A DNA stretch of 49,086 nucleotides from Phytomonospora sp040655735 (lineage in GTDB: Bacteria > Actinomycetota > Actinomycetes > Mycobacteriales > Micromonosporaceae). Positions 23,416 through 32,177 of this stretch are shown here, piece by piece. Location of the stretch: assembly GCF_040655735.1 (NCBI RefSeq), contig NZ_JBFAKK010000026.1, positions 1 to 49,086 of the forward strand. The letters are read 5' to 3'. The notes below the pieces were generated by a model. It searched no databases. It saw only the letters and a program-made list of their open reading frames with translations, and was not told the origin of the DNA. The translations under genes and the position numbers were made by a program. Each line of letters starts with the position of its first letter. Position 1 is the stretch's first letter.

Positions 23416-25197
23416 CTAGCTAGTCACGGTGCCGGTCCCTCCCGACGTTACCGCCGTGCCCCGCGCGTGCGACGTCCACGCCTCCCACAGCCGCGCGTAG
23501 TGCCCGCCGGCCTCGACCAGTTCGGCGTGCGCGCCCGATTCCACGATCCGCCCGGCCTCCATGACGATGACCCGGTCGGCGGCCGCCGCCTGCGTGAGGC
23601 GGTGGGCGATGATCAGCGCGCTCGCCCCGCCGATGGCCTCGGCGGTGGCCCGGTCGAGCCGCCGCGCGGCCCGCGCGCCCGTCTCGGCGGTCGCCTCGTC
23701 GAGCACCGCCAGCCGGGGACCGGCCAGTGCCACCCGCGCCAACGCCAGCTGCTGCGCCTGTTCGCCGGTGAGGCTCACGCCGTCGCTGCCGACGCGCGTG
23801 TCCAACCCTTCCGACAGCTCCGCCGCCCAGGTCGCGCCCACGGCCCGCAGGGCCTCTTCCACATCGGCCGCGGAGGCCTCGGGCGCCGCCAGCCGCAGGT
23901 TGTCGGCGACCGACCCGGTGAAGGTCCGCACCTCCTGCGTCACCAGCATGATCCCCGAGGCCGCCGCCAGTCCCGGCTCGACCGGCTCCCCGTCGAGCAG
24001 CACCCGCCCGGCGTCCGGCGGGTGAATGCCCGCGATCAGCGCCGCCAGCGTCGACTTGCCCGATCCCGACGCGCCGACCACGGCAACGCGCTCACCGGGC
24101 TCGATCGTCAGCGTCACGGCGTCGAGGACGGGACGGCCCGGCACATAAGAAAAGGAGACGTCCTCGACCGAGAGCCGGCCCGGCGAACCGGTCCATCCAT
24201 TGTGGATCGCGTGCGGATCCTCGCGGTGCTGGAGCACACCGAACAGGCGGCTCAGCCCGGCACCGGCCTTCTGCAGCTCGTCGAACTCGGCCAGAACCGT
24301 GCCGATCGGGTCGAACAGGCGAAAGAACAGCAGCGCCGCCGCGGTCGCCACACCGATCCCCGCCAGTCCCGACGAGGTCAGCCAGTACCCGACGACCAGC
24401 ACCGAGGTCAGGCCCACGAACTCGGCGGTGTTGACCCGGTTCCAGAAGCGCGCTCCGAGCTTCGTGGCGCCCATCGACAACTCGACCGCCTCGCGCGAGG
24501 CGACGTCGACACGAGCCGCGTGACGCTCACCGCGCCCGAGCGACACGACCGTCGAGGCGCTGTCGAAGGCCTCCACGAGCTGGCCGGTGCGCTCGCCTTC
24601 GGCGATGCGGACCTTGCGGTAGAGCGGCCCGGACAGCTTGAGGAACCAGCGCAGCGCCAGCACCTGGATCGGCGCGGCGAGCGCCGCGGCGACCGCGAAG
24701 CGCCAGTCGAGCACGCCGAGTCCGGCCACGGTCAGCGCGACGGTGAACACCGCCGAGGTGAAGTTCGGCAGAACGCCGCCGACCGCCTCGCCGACGGCCT
24801 CGACGTCGCCGGAGACGCGGCTGACGACGTCGCCGACGCCCGCGCGCTCGATCTCGGCCTGCGGGATGCGCAGGGTGGTGGCGTAGACCTGCTCGCGCAG
24901 GTCGGCCAGCGCGCCCTGGAGCAGTTTCGCCATCGCCGACTGGGCGTAGGCGGTGATCACGGCCGCGAGCGCGCCGGCGCCGAGGATGCCGGCGGCGGCG
25001 GCGACGATCGTCCCGACCGGGCCATTCGAGTCCACAGTAGACACGATGACGCCGAGGAGGGCCGGTGCGGCCAGACCGCACACGGCGGCGGCCACGAACA
25101 GTGCGGCGACACCGGCGGGGACCCAGGGGCGTCGCGTCAGCAGACGCCACGTCTCGCGGCGGGTCGTGCGGGTGTCGGCGATGGGGAGGATGCTCAC
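23416..25197 (-). CDS. ABC exporter-fold half-transporter with catalytic Walker motifs
   Basis: 593 residues: a six-helix transmembrane domain (about 1-310) and an ATPase domain. Walker A is GASGSGKST (about 372-380), Walker B RLAVLDEATAETG with the catalytic Glu, and the H-loop is IIAHRL. The signature motif is degraded to LTGEQ in place of LSGGQ. GTG at 25197 overlaps the upstream half-transporter stop (GTGA), so the two form a heterodimer. Together they resemble the IrtAB type of actinobacterial siderophore transporters, which have exporter fold but import. The context (iron box, siderophore-interacting flavoprotein, binding protein) supports siderophore traffic; direction cannot be decided from sequence. 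Confidence 0.92.
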   Translation of the reverse strand: MSILPIADTRTTRRETWRLLTRRPWVPAGVAALFVAAAVCGLAAPALLGVIVSTVDSNGPVGTIVAAAAGILGAGALAAVITAYAQSAMAKLLQGALADLREQVYATTLRIPQAEIERAGVGDVVSRVSGDVEAVGEAVGGVLPNFTSAVFTVALTVAGLGVLDWRFAVAAALAAPIQVLALRWFLKLSGPLYRKVRIAEGERTGQLVEAFDSASTVVSLGRGERHAARVDVASREAVELSMGATKLGARFWNRVNTAEFVGLTSVLVVGYWLTSSGLAGIGVATAAALLFFRLFDPIGTVLAEFDELQKAGAGLSRLFGVLQHREDPHAIHNGWTGSPGRLSVEDVSFSYVPGRPVLDAVTLTIEPGERVAVVGASGSGKSTLAALIAGIHPPDAGRVLLDGEPVEPGLAAASGIMLVTQEVRTFTGSVADNLRLAAPEASAADVEEALRAVGATWAAELSEGLDTRVGSDGVSLTGEQAQQLALARVALAGPRLAVLDEATAETGARAARRLDRATAEAIGGASALIIAHRLTQAAAADRVIVMEAGRIVESGAHAELVEAGGHYARLWEAWTSHARGTAVTSGGTGTVTS

Positions 25198-26876
25198 GCG
25201 CCCACCAGTTCCCGATAGGAGGCCGAGGTGTCGAAGAGTTCGGCGTGGGTGGCCGCCGTCCATTCGCCGCCGAGCTGGGCGACGACGGTGTGGCAGGCCG
25301 ACAGCAGCGCCGGGCTGGTGGTCACCAGTACGATCCCGCGCTCGCCGAGTTCGCCGATCCCGGCGGCGACGTGCGACTCGGTGACCGCGTCGAGTGCCGA
25401 TGTCGGGTCGTGCAGGACGAGCAGCGGCTGGGGCGAGTGGAGGGCGCGGGCCAGCAGGACGCGCTGGCGCTGCCCGCCGGAGAGGGTGCGCCCGGAGCCG
25501 TCGAGCCGTTCGTCGAGACCGGCGGGCAGGGCGGCGACGACGTCTTCGACGGCGGCGGCGTGCAGTGCCTTCGGGTCGAGCGGGCCGTCGAGGGTCAGGT
25601 TGTCGCGGACGGTGTCGGTGAGGACGTGGGCGTCGCGGTGCTGGGTGTGGACGCCCGCGCGGGTCTCTGCGGGGGTGAGTGCGGCGAGATCCTTGCCGCC
25701 GACACGGATCCGGCCGGGCTCGATCGGTGCCCGGCGGGCCAGTGTGTCGACGAAGGCGGCCGCGTCGCCCTGGTCGGCGAAGACGACGCCGACGCGGGTG
25801 CCTCCTTCGACGTCGAGGACCGGCCACGCGCTCTCGGGGTGCCCGGCGACCGACAGCAGCGCCGTGCCCTCGTCGCCGGGGACGCTCTCGGCGGCGGGGA
25901 TGATCTCGGGCGGGGTGTTGAGGAAGTCGGCGACGCGCTTGGCCGAGGCGCGCTTCTGGGCGAGGTCGACGCCGAAGAAGCCGAGGATGGTCATCGGTCC
26001 CTGCACGAACTGGGCGAGGCCGACGACGGTGACGAGCTGGCCGATCGCGATCTGCCCGTCGAGGGCGAACAGGCCGGCGACGAGCGCGACGACGGCGGTG
26101 AGCGCCGCCGAGAAGGTGGTGCCGATACCGGAGTAGGCGGCCTTGGCGCGCACCGCCCGCACCGCCGCGCGCAGCGACTCGCGGCTGGTGGTGGCGTAGC
26201 GGCGGGCCGTCTCGGCCTCGGCGCCGATCCCTTTGACGACGCGGATGCCGGAGACGAACTCGGTGGCCAGACCGCCCGCGGCGGCCGCGGCCTCCTGCTC
26301 GGCGTCGCTGCGCCGCTCCAGGGGCCGGGAGACGAAGTGCATGAGGACCAGCGCCGCCGGGGAGGCGACCAGCACGATGAGTCCGAGCACCACCGAGACG
26401 TTCATCAGGGCGATGGTGCAGGTGGCGACCGCCGCAAGGGAGGCGATCTGCCGGCCGACGAGCCAGGCGAGGGCGCTGACCCGGCCGGTGTCGGAGCTGG
26501 CGATCACCGTCGCCTCGCCGGCGCCGCGCCGTCCGGCGAGCCCGTCGGGGCGCAGGGCGCGCCCGACGATGCCCTGGCGCAGCTCGTGGCCGCCGTCGAG
26601 GTTGACGCGGTTGATGCAGGTGTAGCCGGTACGCCAGCTCAGGCTCAGCAGTACGAAGACCCCGGCGAGCAGCGCGATGCTCCACGCGAAGCCGGAGGGG
26701 CTCTTGGGCACGATGCCGTTGTCGATGGTCATGCCGATGACGACGGGGACGAGCGCCTCGCAGATCTGGTGCGAGGTCAGCGCGAGCGAGCCGATGACGA
26801 GGAGGCGGTGACGCCGGGCGGCCAGCAGGGAGCGCCTGATGACCGAGCCGGAAGTCGATGGCGGGGGAGGGGACAC
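25194..26876 (-). CDS. ABC exporter-fold half-transporter with degenerate ATPase site
   Basis: About 560 residues. The transmembrane domain is normal. In the ATPase domain the Walker A position reads GVVFADQGDAAAF (about 360-372), with no GxxGxGKS/T loop. Walker B is LLVLHDPTSALD, with Pro where the catalytic Glu should be, and the H-loop His is missing (VLVTTSPAL). The signature LSGGQRQRV is perfect. It can therefore complete the partner's ATP site but cannot bind ATP normally itself. The start GTG is six bases after TACCGT and has no ribosome-binding site, suggesting a leaderless transcript under the iron box at 26882-26900. It is the first gene of the operon. Confidence 0.9.
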   Translation of the reverse strand: MSPPPPSTSGSVIRRSLLAARRHRLLVIGSLALTSHQICEALVPVVIGMTIDNGIVPKSPSGFAWSIALLAGVFVLLSLSWRTGYTCINRVNLDGGHELRQGIVGRALRPDGLAGRRGAGEATVIASSDTGRVSALAWLVGRQIASLAAVATCTIALMNVSVVLGLIVLVASPAALVLMHFVSRPLERRSDAEQEAAAAAGGLATEFVSGIRVVKGIGAEAETARRYATTSRESLRAAVRAVRAKAAYSGIGTTFSAALTAVVALVAGLFALDGQIAIGQLVTVVGLAQFVQGPMTILGFFGVDLAQKRASAKRVADFLNTPPEIIPAAESVPGDEGTALLSVAGHPESAWPVLDVEGGTRVGVVFADQGDAAAFVDTLARRAPIEPGRIRVGGKDLAALTPAETRAGVHTQHRDAHVLTDTVRDNLTLDGPLDPKALHAAAVEDVVAALPAGLDERLDGSGRTLSGGQRQRVLLARALHSPQPLLVLHDPTSALDAVTESHVAAGIGELGERGIVLVTTSPALLSACHTVVAQLGGEWTAATHAELFDTSASYRELVGA

Positions 26877-26881
26877 TCCGA

Positions 26882-26900
26882 TACGGTAAGGCTTGCCTAA
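26882..26900. promoter_or_regulatory. DtxR/IdeR-like iron box in the divergent promoter
   Basis: On the minus strand, TTAGGCAAGCCTTACCGTA matches the 19-bp consensus TWAGGTWAGSCTWACCTWA at 17 positions. It overlaps the presumed -10 of the ABC operon (TACCGT) and a possible -10 of the AraC gene (TAACGT, 26898), so one site could repress both when iron is sufficient. Confidence 0.8.
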
Positions 26901-26930
26901 CGTCGCCTCAACGGAGCCACTGGCCAAACT

Positions 26931-27746
26931 ATGTCGCTCATCGGCCACCCCCGCGTCCACACCCTCGAATTTCGCCTCGAACACGCCGAAATGTGGACAG
27001 CCCACGAGCACCCGCACCACGAACTGTTGTGGGGAACACAGGGCTCGCTGAGCGCCGAGACGCCCGAGGGGCTCTTCGCGGTCCCGGCGATGATGGGCGT
27101 GTGGATCCCGGCCGGGACCGAGCACGCGGTCCGCTCGGCCAGTCGCACCGGCTTCTACTGCACCTACGTCCACGGCGAGGTCGCGCCGGTCCTGGCCACC
27201 GGGACGGTCGTCGTCGACGTGACCCCGCTGACCCGGGAACTACTGCTGCACCTGCACAGCAACGACATGGACGAGGTCGCCCGCGCCCGCGCCGAGGACC
27301 TTCTGCTCACCCTGTTCGCGCCCGTCGACGCCCACGCCATCTCACTGCGCATGCCCGCCGACGAGCGGCTGGCCGCGATCTGCCGCAGCATCGTCGAGAA
27401 CCCCGCCGACCCGCGCTCGCTCTACTCGTGGGGACGGGAGGTCGGCGGGAGTGTGCGAAACCTCTCGCGTCTGTTCACCCGCGAGACCGGCCTGACCTTC
27501 GAGCAGTGGCGCATCCTCGCGCGGATGCGCGTCGCCGTGGGCCTGCTGTCTGCGGGAAGACCGGTCCGCTCGGTCGCGCAGGTCGTCGGCTACCGGACCA
27601 CGAGCTCCTTCGTGCAGGCCTTCCGGCGCGTCATGGGGCATACCCCCGGCCGGTACGTCGGGCAGAGTTTGGCCGATAGCCGACACGAAGAGGCCGGTGC
27701 GGCCACCGGCGGGACTCGACCTTCCGGCAAGGCTTTCTTAGGCTAG
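26931..27746 (+). CDS. AraC-family regulator of the iron locus
   Basis: 271 residues. An N-terminal cupin-like sensor (TAHEHPHHELLWG, VPAMMGVWIPAGTEHAVRS) precedes a C-terminal pair of helix-turn-helices, with FTRETGLTFEQWRILARMRV and VAQVVGYRTTSSFVQAFRRV followed by GHTPGRY. AraC regulators with this position commonly activate siderophore uptake genes upon binding the ferric siderophore. It is divergent from the ABC exporter-fold operon and upstream of the binding protein; its stop codon lies inside the second iron box. Confidence 0.9.
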   Translation: MSLIGHPRVHTLEFRLEHAEMWTAHEHPHHELLWGTQGSLSAETPEGLFAVPAMMGVWIPAGTEHAVRSASRTGFYCTYVHGEVAPVLATGTVVVDVTPLTRELLLHLHSNDMDEVARARAEDLLLTLFAPVDAHAISLRMPADERLAAICRSIVENPADPRSLYSWGREVGGSVRNLSRLFTRETGLTFEQWRILARMRVAVGLLSAGRPVRSVAQVVGYRTTSSFVQAFRRVMGHTPGRYVGQSLADSRHEEAGAATGGTRPSGKAFLG

Positions 27747-27756
27747 GCAAAGCTAA
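27738..27756 (+). promoter_or_regulatory. Second DtxR/IdeR-like iron box, upstream of the binding protein
   Basis: TTAGGCTAGGCAAAGCTAA matches 16 of 19 consensus positions. It overlaps the end of the AraC gene and a possible -10 (TAATTT, 27754) of the siderophore uptake operon. Confidence 0.7.
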
Positions 27757-27803
27757 TTTCGGCGGGCCTCAACGCCCGGCCCCTTTGCCACCCGAGGAAC
27801 GAC

Positions 27804-28751
27804 ATGCCGAGAAGAACCCTGTCCATCGTCGCCGCCGCGCTCACCGCCGCGCTCGCCCTGACCGCCTGCTCGGGCGCGTCGGGAGAGGAGGGCGAGGCCG
27901 CGACCCGCACGGTCGCCAGCGACTTCGGCGAGGTCACCCTCCCCGTCGACCCCAAGGCGGCGCTGGGCTTCTACACCACCGACGTCGACATCCTCATCAC
28001 CCTGGGCATCCCGCTGGCCAAGACCCAGCCCACTCGCGGCGACGGCGGCTACGAGACCTTCCCCGCCTTCTTCCCGCAGGACGCGCTGGCCGGCGTCGAG
28101 ACCTTCCAGAACTACCCCGAGTACAACTACGAGGCCGTCCTGGCCGCCGAGCCCGACCTGATCCTCAACGGACTCGGATACGACGCCGACACCGTCGCCC
28201 GCCTCCCGCAGATCGCCCCGACCTACAGCATCGACGCCTTCACCGGCGAGGACTGGCGCATCTACTTCAAGACCATCGCCGAGGCCCTCGGCAAGACCGC
28301 CGCCTACGAGGAGTGGACGGCGAAGTACCAGGCCCGCGTCGAGGACGTGAAGGGACGTCTCGAAGCGGCGAACATCTCCCCGGTCGTGGCGCCCGTCGGC
28401 GTCCAGGACGGCCAGATCGGCACCAGCTGCTACGGAGTGCCCTGCCTAGTCTTCGCCGACCTCGGCCTGCCCATCGAGCCGCTCGCCCAGGCCGGCCCCG
28501 AGGGCACGACCCTCTCGCTGGAAGAGCTGGAGAAGCTGGAGAACATCGACATCGCCTTCGTCGCCACCACCCCCGAGGACGAGGCCGCCGGCACCGACCC
28601 CTTCGCGACCGTCGCCGGCAACACTCTCTGGAAGGGCCTGCCCTTCGTGAAGAACGACGAGATCCACGGCTTCGACATGGAGATGTTCTTCGGCTCGCCC
28701 AGCGGGCAGATGGCCTTCCTGGACGTCGTCGAGAAGGCGCTGCTCGGCTGA
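27804..28751 (+). CDS. Iron-siderophore-binding lipoprotein
   Basis: 315 residues. A lipoprotein signal ends at LTACS (lipobox, Cys about 22). The mature protein follows the FecB/FhuD pattern: VTLPVDPKAALGFYTTDVDI, then a NYEAVLAAEPDLIL segment, GKTAAYEEWTAKYQ after the long backbone helix, and a C-terminal lobe ending FLDVVEKALLG. It captures ferric siderophore outside the membrane and delivers it to the FecCD-type permeases encoded downstream. GAGGAACGAC gives a good ribosome-binding site. Its stop overlaps the next start (TGATG). Confidence 0.93.
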   Translation: MPRRTLSIVAAALTAALALTACSGASGEEGEAATRTVASDFGEVTLPVDPKAALGFYTTDVDILITLGIPLAKTQPTRGDGGYETFPAFFPQDALAGVETFQNYPEYNYEAVLAAEPDLILNGLGYDADTVARLPQIAPTYSIDAFTGEDWRIYFKTIAEALGKTAAYEEWTAKYQARVEDVKGRLEAANISPVVAPVGVQDGQIGTSCYGVPCLVFADLGLPIEPLAQAGPEGTTLSLEELEKLENIDIAFVATTPEDEAAGTDPFATVAGNTLWKGLPFVKNDEIHGFDMEMFFGSPSGQMAFLDVVEKALLG

Positions 28752-29626
28752 TGGCGATCACGATCCACCGCGCCGTCGTCGCGGACACCCAGACCCTCAC
28801 CCCCGGCATGATCCGCGTCGTCCTCGACGTCGCCGACTACCCCGGCACCGGCGTCGGCGATGAGTACGTGCGCCTGTTCTTCCCCTCGCCCGGACGCACC
28901 GAACCGGTGCTGCCCAAGCCCTCGGGGAACAGCTGGGCCTACGACGACGGCGCCGAGCCCTCGCCGATGCGCACCTACACGATCCGCTCGGCCGACCCGG
29001 CCGCCGGCACCGTCGCGATCGACTTCGTCGTCCACGACGGCGGAGTCGCCGCCGCCTGGGCCCGCGCCGCCAAGACCGGCGACGCCATCGGCCTCACCTC
29101 GCCGACCGGGCTCTACGACCCGCCCCCCGGCACCGCCTGGCAACTGCTGTTCACCGACGCCCCCGGCCTGCCCGCCGCCGCGCGCATCGTCGAGCAGACC
29201 CGCCCCGGCCTCAAGACCAGGGTCATCGCCGAGATCGGCGACCCCTCCCACGCCTACCCCATCCCCGAGCACCCCGACTGCGAACTCACCTGGGTGCACG
29301 GCGGCAACGGCCACGGCGGCTCCCACCTCGACGCCCTCGTCCGCCAGACCCCGCTGCCCGAGGGCACCGGGTACATCTGGTTCGCCGGGGAGTCGGCGGC
29401 CATGCGCTCGGTCCGCAAGTACCTGCGCCACGAGCTCGGCCTGCCCGGCACCGCCTACAAGACCGTCGGCTACTGGACCACCAAGGCCGAGGCGCTCGAA
29501 AAAGCGTGGCGGGAACTCGACGACGACACCAAGCGGCGGCTGCGCGAGATGTGGGACGACGACACCCGCGACGAAGAGGAGATCACCGACGAGTACCACG
29601 AACAGCTGGACCGGCTCGGGCTGTGA
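28751..29626 (+). CDS. Siderophore-interacting FAD-binding protein (SIP family)
   Basis: 291 residues. The FAD-binding motif RTYTIR, followed by IDFVVHDGGVAAAWARAAKT GD and GLTSPTGLYDPP, is diagnostic of the ViuB/YqjH SIP family. The C-terminal part has WFAGESAAMRSVRKYLRHEL and GYWTTKAEA, also typical. These flavoproteins reduce Fe(III)-siderophores in the cytosol to release Fe(II). In IrtA of mycobacteria the same domain is fused to the transporter. Here it is separate, sandwiched between the binding protein (TGATG) and the first permease (GTGA). Confidence 0.95.
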   Translation: MAITIHRAVVADTQTLTPGMIRVVLDVADYPGTGVGDEYVRLFFPSPGRTEPVLPKPSGNSWAYDDGAEPSPMRTYTIRSADPAAGTVAIDFVVHDGGVAAAWARAAKTGDAIGLTSPTGLYDPPPGTAWQLLFTDAPGLPAAARIVEQTRPGLKTRVIAEIGDPSHAYPIPEHPDCELTWVHGGNGHGGSHLDALVRQTPLPEGTGYIWFAGESAAMRSVRKYLRHELGLPGTAYKTVGYWTTKAEALEKAWRELDDDTKRRLREMWDDDTRDEEEITDEYHEQLDRLGL

Positions 29627-30672
29627 CGACCGTCCAGACCGCCGCGAAGGCCCCGCCCCACACGGGCCTCGCGGCGGGCCACGCCACCCGCGCGCTGTGG
29701 CTCCTCGCGGCGCTCGCCGCGCTCGCGGCAGCCACCGCGCTGAGCCTCATGGTCGGCGCGAAGGCCATCTCCCCGGCGGTGATCGCCGACGCGCTGTTCG
29801 CCGGAGGCACCGGCAACGACGCCGCCATCCTCCACGAACTGCGGGTGCCGCGCACCATCCTCGCCGTGCTGGTCGGCGTCGCGCTGGGCCTGTCGGGCGC
29901 GATGATCCAGGCCCTGACCCGCAACCCGCTCGCCGACCCGGGCATCCTCGGCGTCAACGCCGGCGCCGCCGTCGCGGTCGTCATCGGCGTCGCCGTGTTC
30001 GAGGTGACCTCGATCCGCGAGTACCTGTGGTTCGGCTTCGCCGGAGCCGTCGTGGTCACCGTCATCGTCTACGTCGTCGGCTCCCGGGGACGCGGCGGCG
30101 CGACACCGCTGCGACTCACCCTCGCCGGCCTCGCGATCGGCGCGGTCGCCCAGGGCGTCTCCTCCGGCATCACCCTGCTCAACCCCAAGGCCTTCGACGC
30201 GATGCGCTTCTGGGGAGCCGGGAACATCGCCAACCGGCCCGCCGAGACGATCCTGACCGTCCTGCCGTTCATCGCCGCCGGAACCGTCCTCGCGCTGGTC
30301 GCCGCCCGCTCCCTCAACGCCACCGCCCTCGGCGACGACCTCGCGCGCTCCCTCGGCGCGCACGTCGGGCGCACCAGGGTCATCGTGGTCGTCGCCGTGA
30401 CCCTCCTGTGCGGGGCCGCGACGGCCGCCGCCGGGCCGATCGGCTTCGTCGGGCTGATGGTCCCGCACGTCGTGCGCTGGCTCGTCGGACCCGACCAGCG
30501 CTGGATCCTGCCGTTCACCCTCGTCACGGCACCGATCCTGCTGCTCCTGTCCGACGTCCTCGGACGCGTCGTGCTGCCCGGCGGAGAACTCCAGGTCGGC
30601 ATCGTCACCGCCTTCGTCGGCGCGCCGGTGCTCGTCTGGCTGGTGCGCAGAAGCGGAGCGAGCGGACTGTGA
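29623..30672 (+). CDS. FecCD-family iron-siderophore permease, subunit 1
   Basis: 349 residues, about nine to ten membrane helices. Family signatures are RVPRTILAVLVGVALGLSGA followed by MIQALTRNPLADPGILGVNA in the coupling region, and GPIGFVGLMVPHVVRWLVG. It forms the channel of a BtuC/FecCD importer with the next gene. The GTG start overlaps the previous stop (GTGA). Confidence 0.95.
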   Translation: MTTVQTAAKAPPHTGLAAGHATRALWLLAALAALAAATALSLMVGAKAISPAVIADALFAGGTGNDAAILHELRVPRTILAVLVGVALGLSGAMIQALTRNPLADPGILGVNAGAAVAVVIGVAVFEVTSIREYLWFGFAGAVVVTVIVYVVGSRGRGGATPLRLTLAGLAIGAVAQGVSSGITLLNPKAFDAMRFWGAGNIANRPAETILTVLPFIAAGTVLALVAARSLNATALGDDLARSLGAHVGRTRVIVVVAVTLLCGAATAAAGPIGFVGLMVPHVVRWLVGPDQRWILPFTLVTAPILLLLSDVLGRVVLPGGELQVGIVTAFVGAPVLVWLVRRSGASGL

Positions 30673-31718
30673 AGACCTCCATCGACCTCGGCCGGCCCAC
30701 CCTCGCCCTGCGCACCCGCGCGGTCTCCGGGCGCCTCTACGCCCGAAGCCTGCTCGTCTGCGCCGCCCTCCTCGCCCTGGGCGCCGTGCTCGCCGTCGTC
30801 GCCCTCGGTCTCGGCGACTACCCCGTGGCGCCCGCCGACGTGGTCTCGGTGTTCTTCGGGGGAGGGCGGCGCGCGCAGCGTCTCGTCGTGCTCGACTGGC
30901 GGATGCCGCGGGTACTGCTCGCGCTCATGCTCGGCGCCGCCATGGGCGTGGCGGGCGCGGTGTTCCAGTCGCTGACCCGCAACCCGCTGGGCAGCCCCGA
31001 CATCATCGGGTTCAACACCGGCGCCTACACCGGCGCGCTGGTCGCGATCCTGCTCATCGGCGGCGGCTACTGCACGACCGCCGCGGCCTCGCTGGCCGGC
31101 GGCCTCGGCACCGCCGCCCTGGTGTACCTGCTCGCCTACCGGCGCGGAGTCGCGGGATTCCGGCTGATCATCGTCGGCATGGCGATCGGCGCCACCCTCG
31201 CCTCGATCAACACCTGGCTGATCGTGCGGGCCTCGCTGGATCTCGCGATGGCCGCCGCCGTGTGGGGCGCGGGAAGCCTCAACGCCCTCGGCTGGGCGCA
31301 GGTGGTGCCCGTCGCCTTCGGTTCGATCGTGCTCTTCGCGGTCCTGTTCGCCGTGGCGCCGGGCATGCGCATGTTGGAGATGGGCGACGACGCGGCGCGC
31401 TCGCTGGGCGTGCGCGCCGAACCGGTGCGGTTGACGCTGCTGGTGCTGGGCGTCGGCCTGACGGCGCTGGCGACCGCCGCGGCGGGTCCGGTGGCCTTCG
31501 TGGCGCTGGCGGCGCCGCAGGTCGCGCGGCGGCTGGTGCGCTCGTCCTCGGTGCCGCTGGTGGCGTCGGGGATCCTCGGCGCGGTCCTGCTGCTGGGCGC
31601 GGACGTCGTCGCGCAGCGCGCGTTCGCGCCGGCCCAGTTGCCGGTGGGGGTGGTGACCGTGAGCGTGGGCGGGGTCTACCTCGTGTGGCTGCTGTGGCGG
31701 GAGGCTGCGCGGCGCTGA
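30669..31718 (+). CDS. FecCD-family iron-siderophore permease, subunit 2
   Basis: 349 residues with the same fold as its neighbour: WRMPRVLLALMLGAAMGVAG, then AVFQSLTRNPLGSPDIIGFN and GPVAFVALAAPQVARRL. It starts at GTG 30669, overlapping the previous stop. The operon stops here: the ATP-hydrolysing FecE-type subunit that normally follows is missing, and about 100 bp downstream lies a dispersed hairpin repeat. The ATPase must come from elsewhere or the importer is inactive. Confidence 0.95.
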   Translation: MKTSIDLGRPTLALRTRAVSGRLYARSLLVCAALLALGAVLAVVALGLGDYPVAPADVVSVFFGGGRRAQRLVVLDWRMPRVLLALMLGAAMGVAGAVFQSLTRNPLGSPDIIGFNTGAYTGALVAILLIGGGYCTTAAASLAGGLGTAALVYLLAYRRGVAGFRLIIVGMAIGATLASINTWLIVRASLDLAMAAAVWGAGSLNALGWAQVVPVAFGSIVLFAVLFAVAPGMRMLEMGDDAARSLGVRAEPVRLTLLVLGVGLTALATAAAGPVAFVALAAPQVARRLVRSSSVPLVASGILGAVLLLGADVVAQRAFAPAQLPVGVVTVSVGGVYLVWLLWREAARR

Positions 31719-31815
31719 ACCGGGAGGCTGCGTGCTCCGGAGGTGGGGGATGGGTGCTGCGGCGGTGGGGTGCGTACCGGGGGAAGGGCTTCGCGCAGGT
31801 CCGAGCCTCAGCCCT

Positions 31816-32036
31816 CAAGGTCAAGCCCCGGCCGGGGGCTTCGCCCCCCGCACCCCCACTGGAGCTCCGCCCCGGACCCCGCTGGGACTCCGTCCCAAAC
31901 CTTGCTGGGAGGCTTCGCCCCCAGACCCCCACCAGGAACTCCGTCCCTGGACCCGGACCTACGCCTGGGTTGCGGGCCGTTTGGTCGGCTCTTGTGTGCG
32001 GCCGGCTACGCCTCGGCCGCTGGCGGGCCTCTGGTG
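31816..32036 (+). repeat. Dispersed hairpin-array repeat, middle (most complete) copy
   Basis: From CAAGGTCAAGCCCCGGCCGG onward this matches 48992-49086, and from 31863 it matches bases 1 to about 103 with weaker similarity to 170. It contains successive stem-loops such as GGGGGC-TTC-GCCCCC and GGGAC-TCC-GTCCC. The surrounding 31719-32177 contains no gene. A short direct repeat CGGGAGGCTGCG lies at the end of the permease gene and just after it. Confidence 0.9.
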
Positions 32037-32177
32037 TAGGTGGTCGTCCATTCGCTCGCCGGCCCTGTGGCGGGGATCCGTTCGGCGCGCCTCCTCGTCG
32101 GGTGGCCTTGGCGTGCGTAAGTTCTCCCCGTGTTCCGGGCCGTTGGGCGGGGCGACGCTGTTCAGCGAGGAGTTTCC

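Noticed and set aside
24051..24080. The ABC pair as a simple drug exporter
   Set aside because: Not excluded by sequence, but the shared iron box, the AraC regulator and the SIP/FecCD neighbours make a siderophore role more likely.
31719..31815. Residual ATPase gene after the second permease
   Set aside because: All frames were read; no Walker or signature motifs appear before the repeat.
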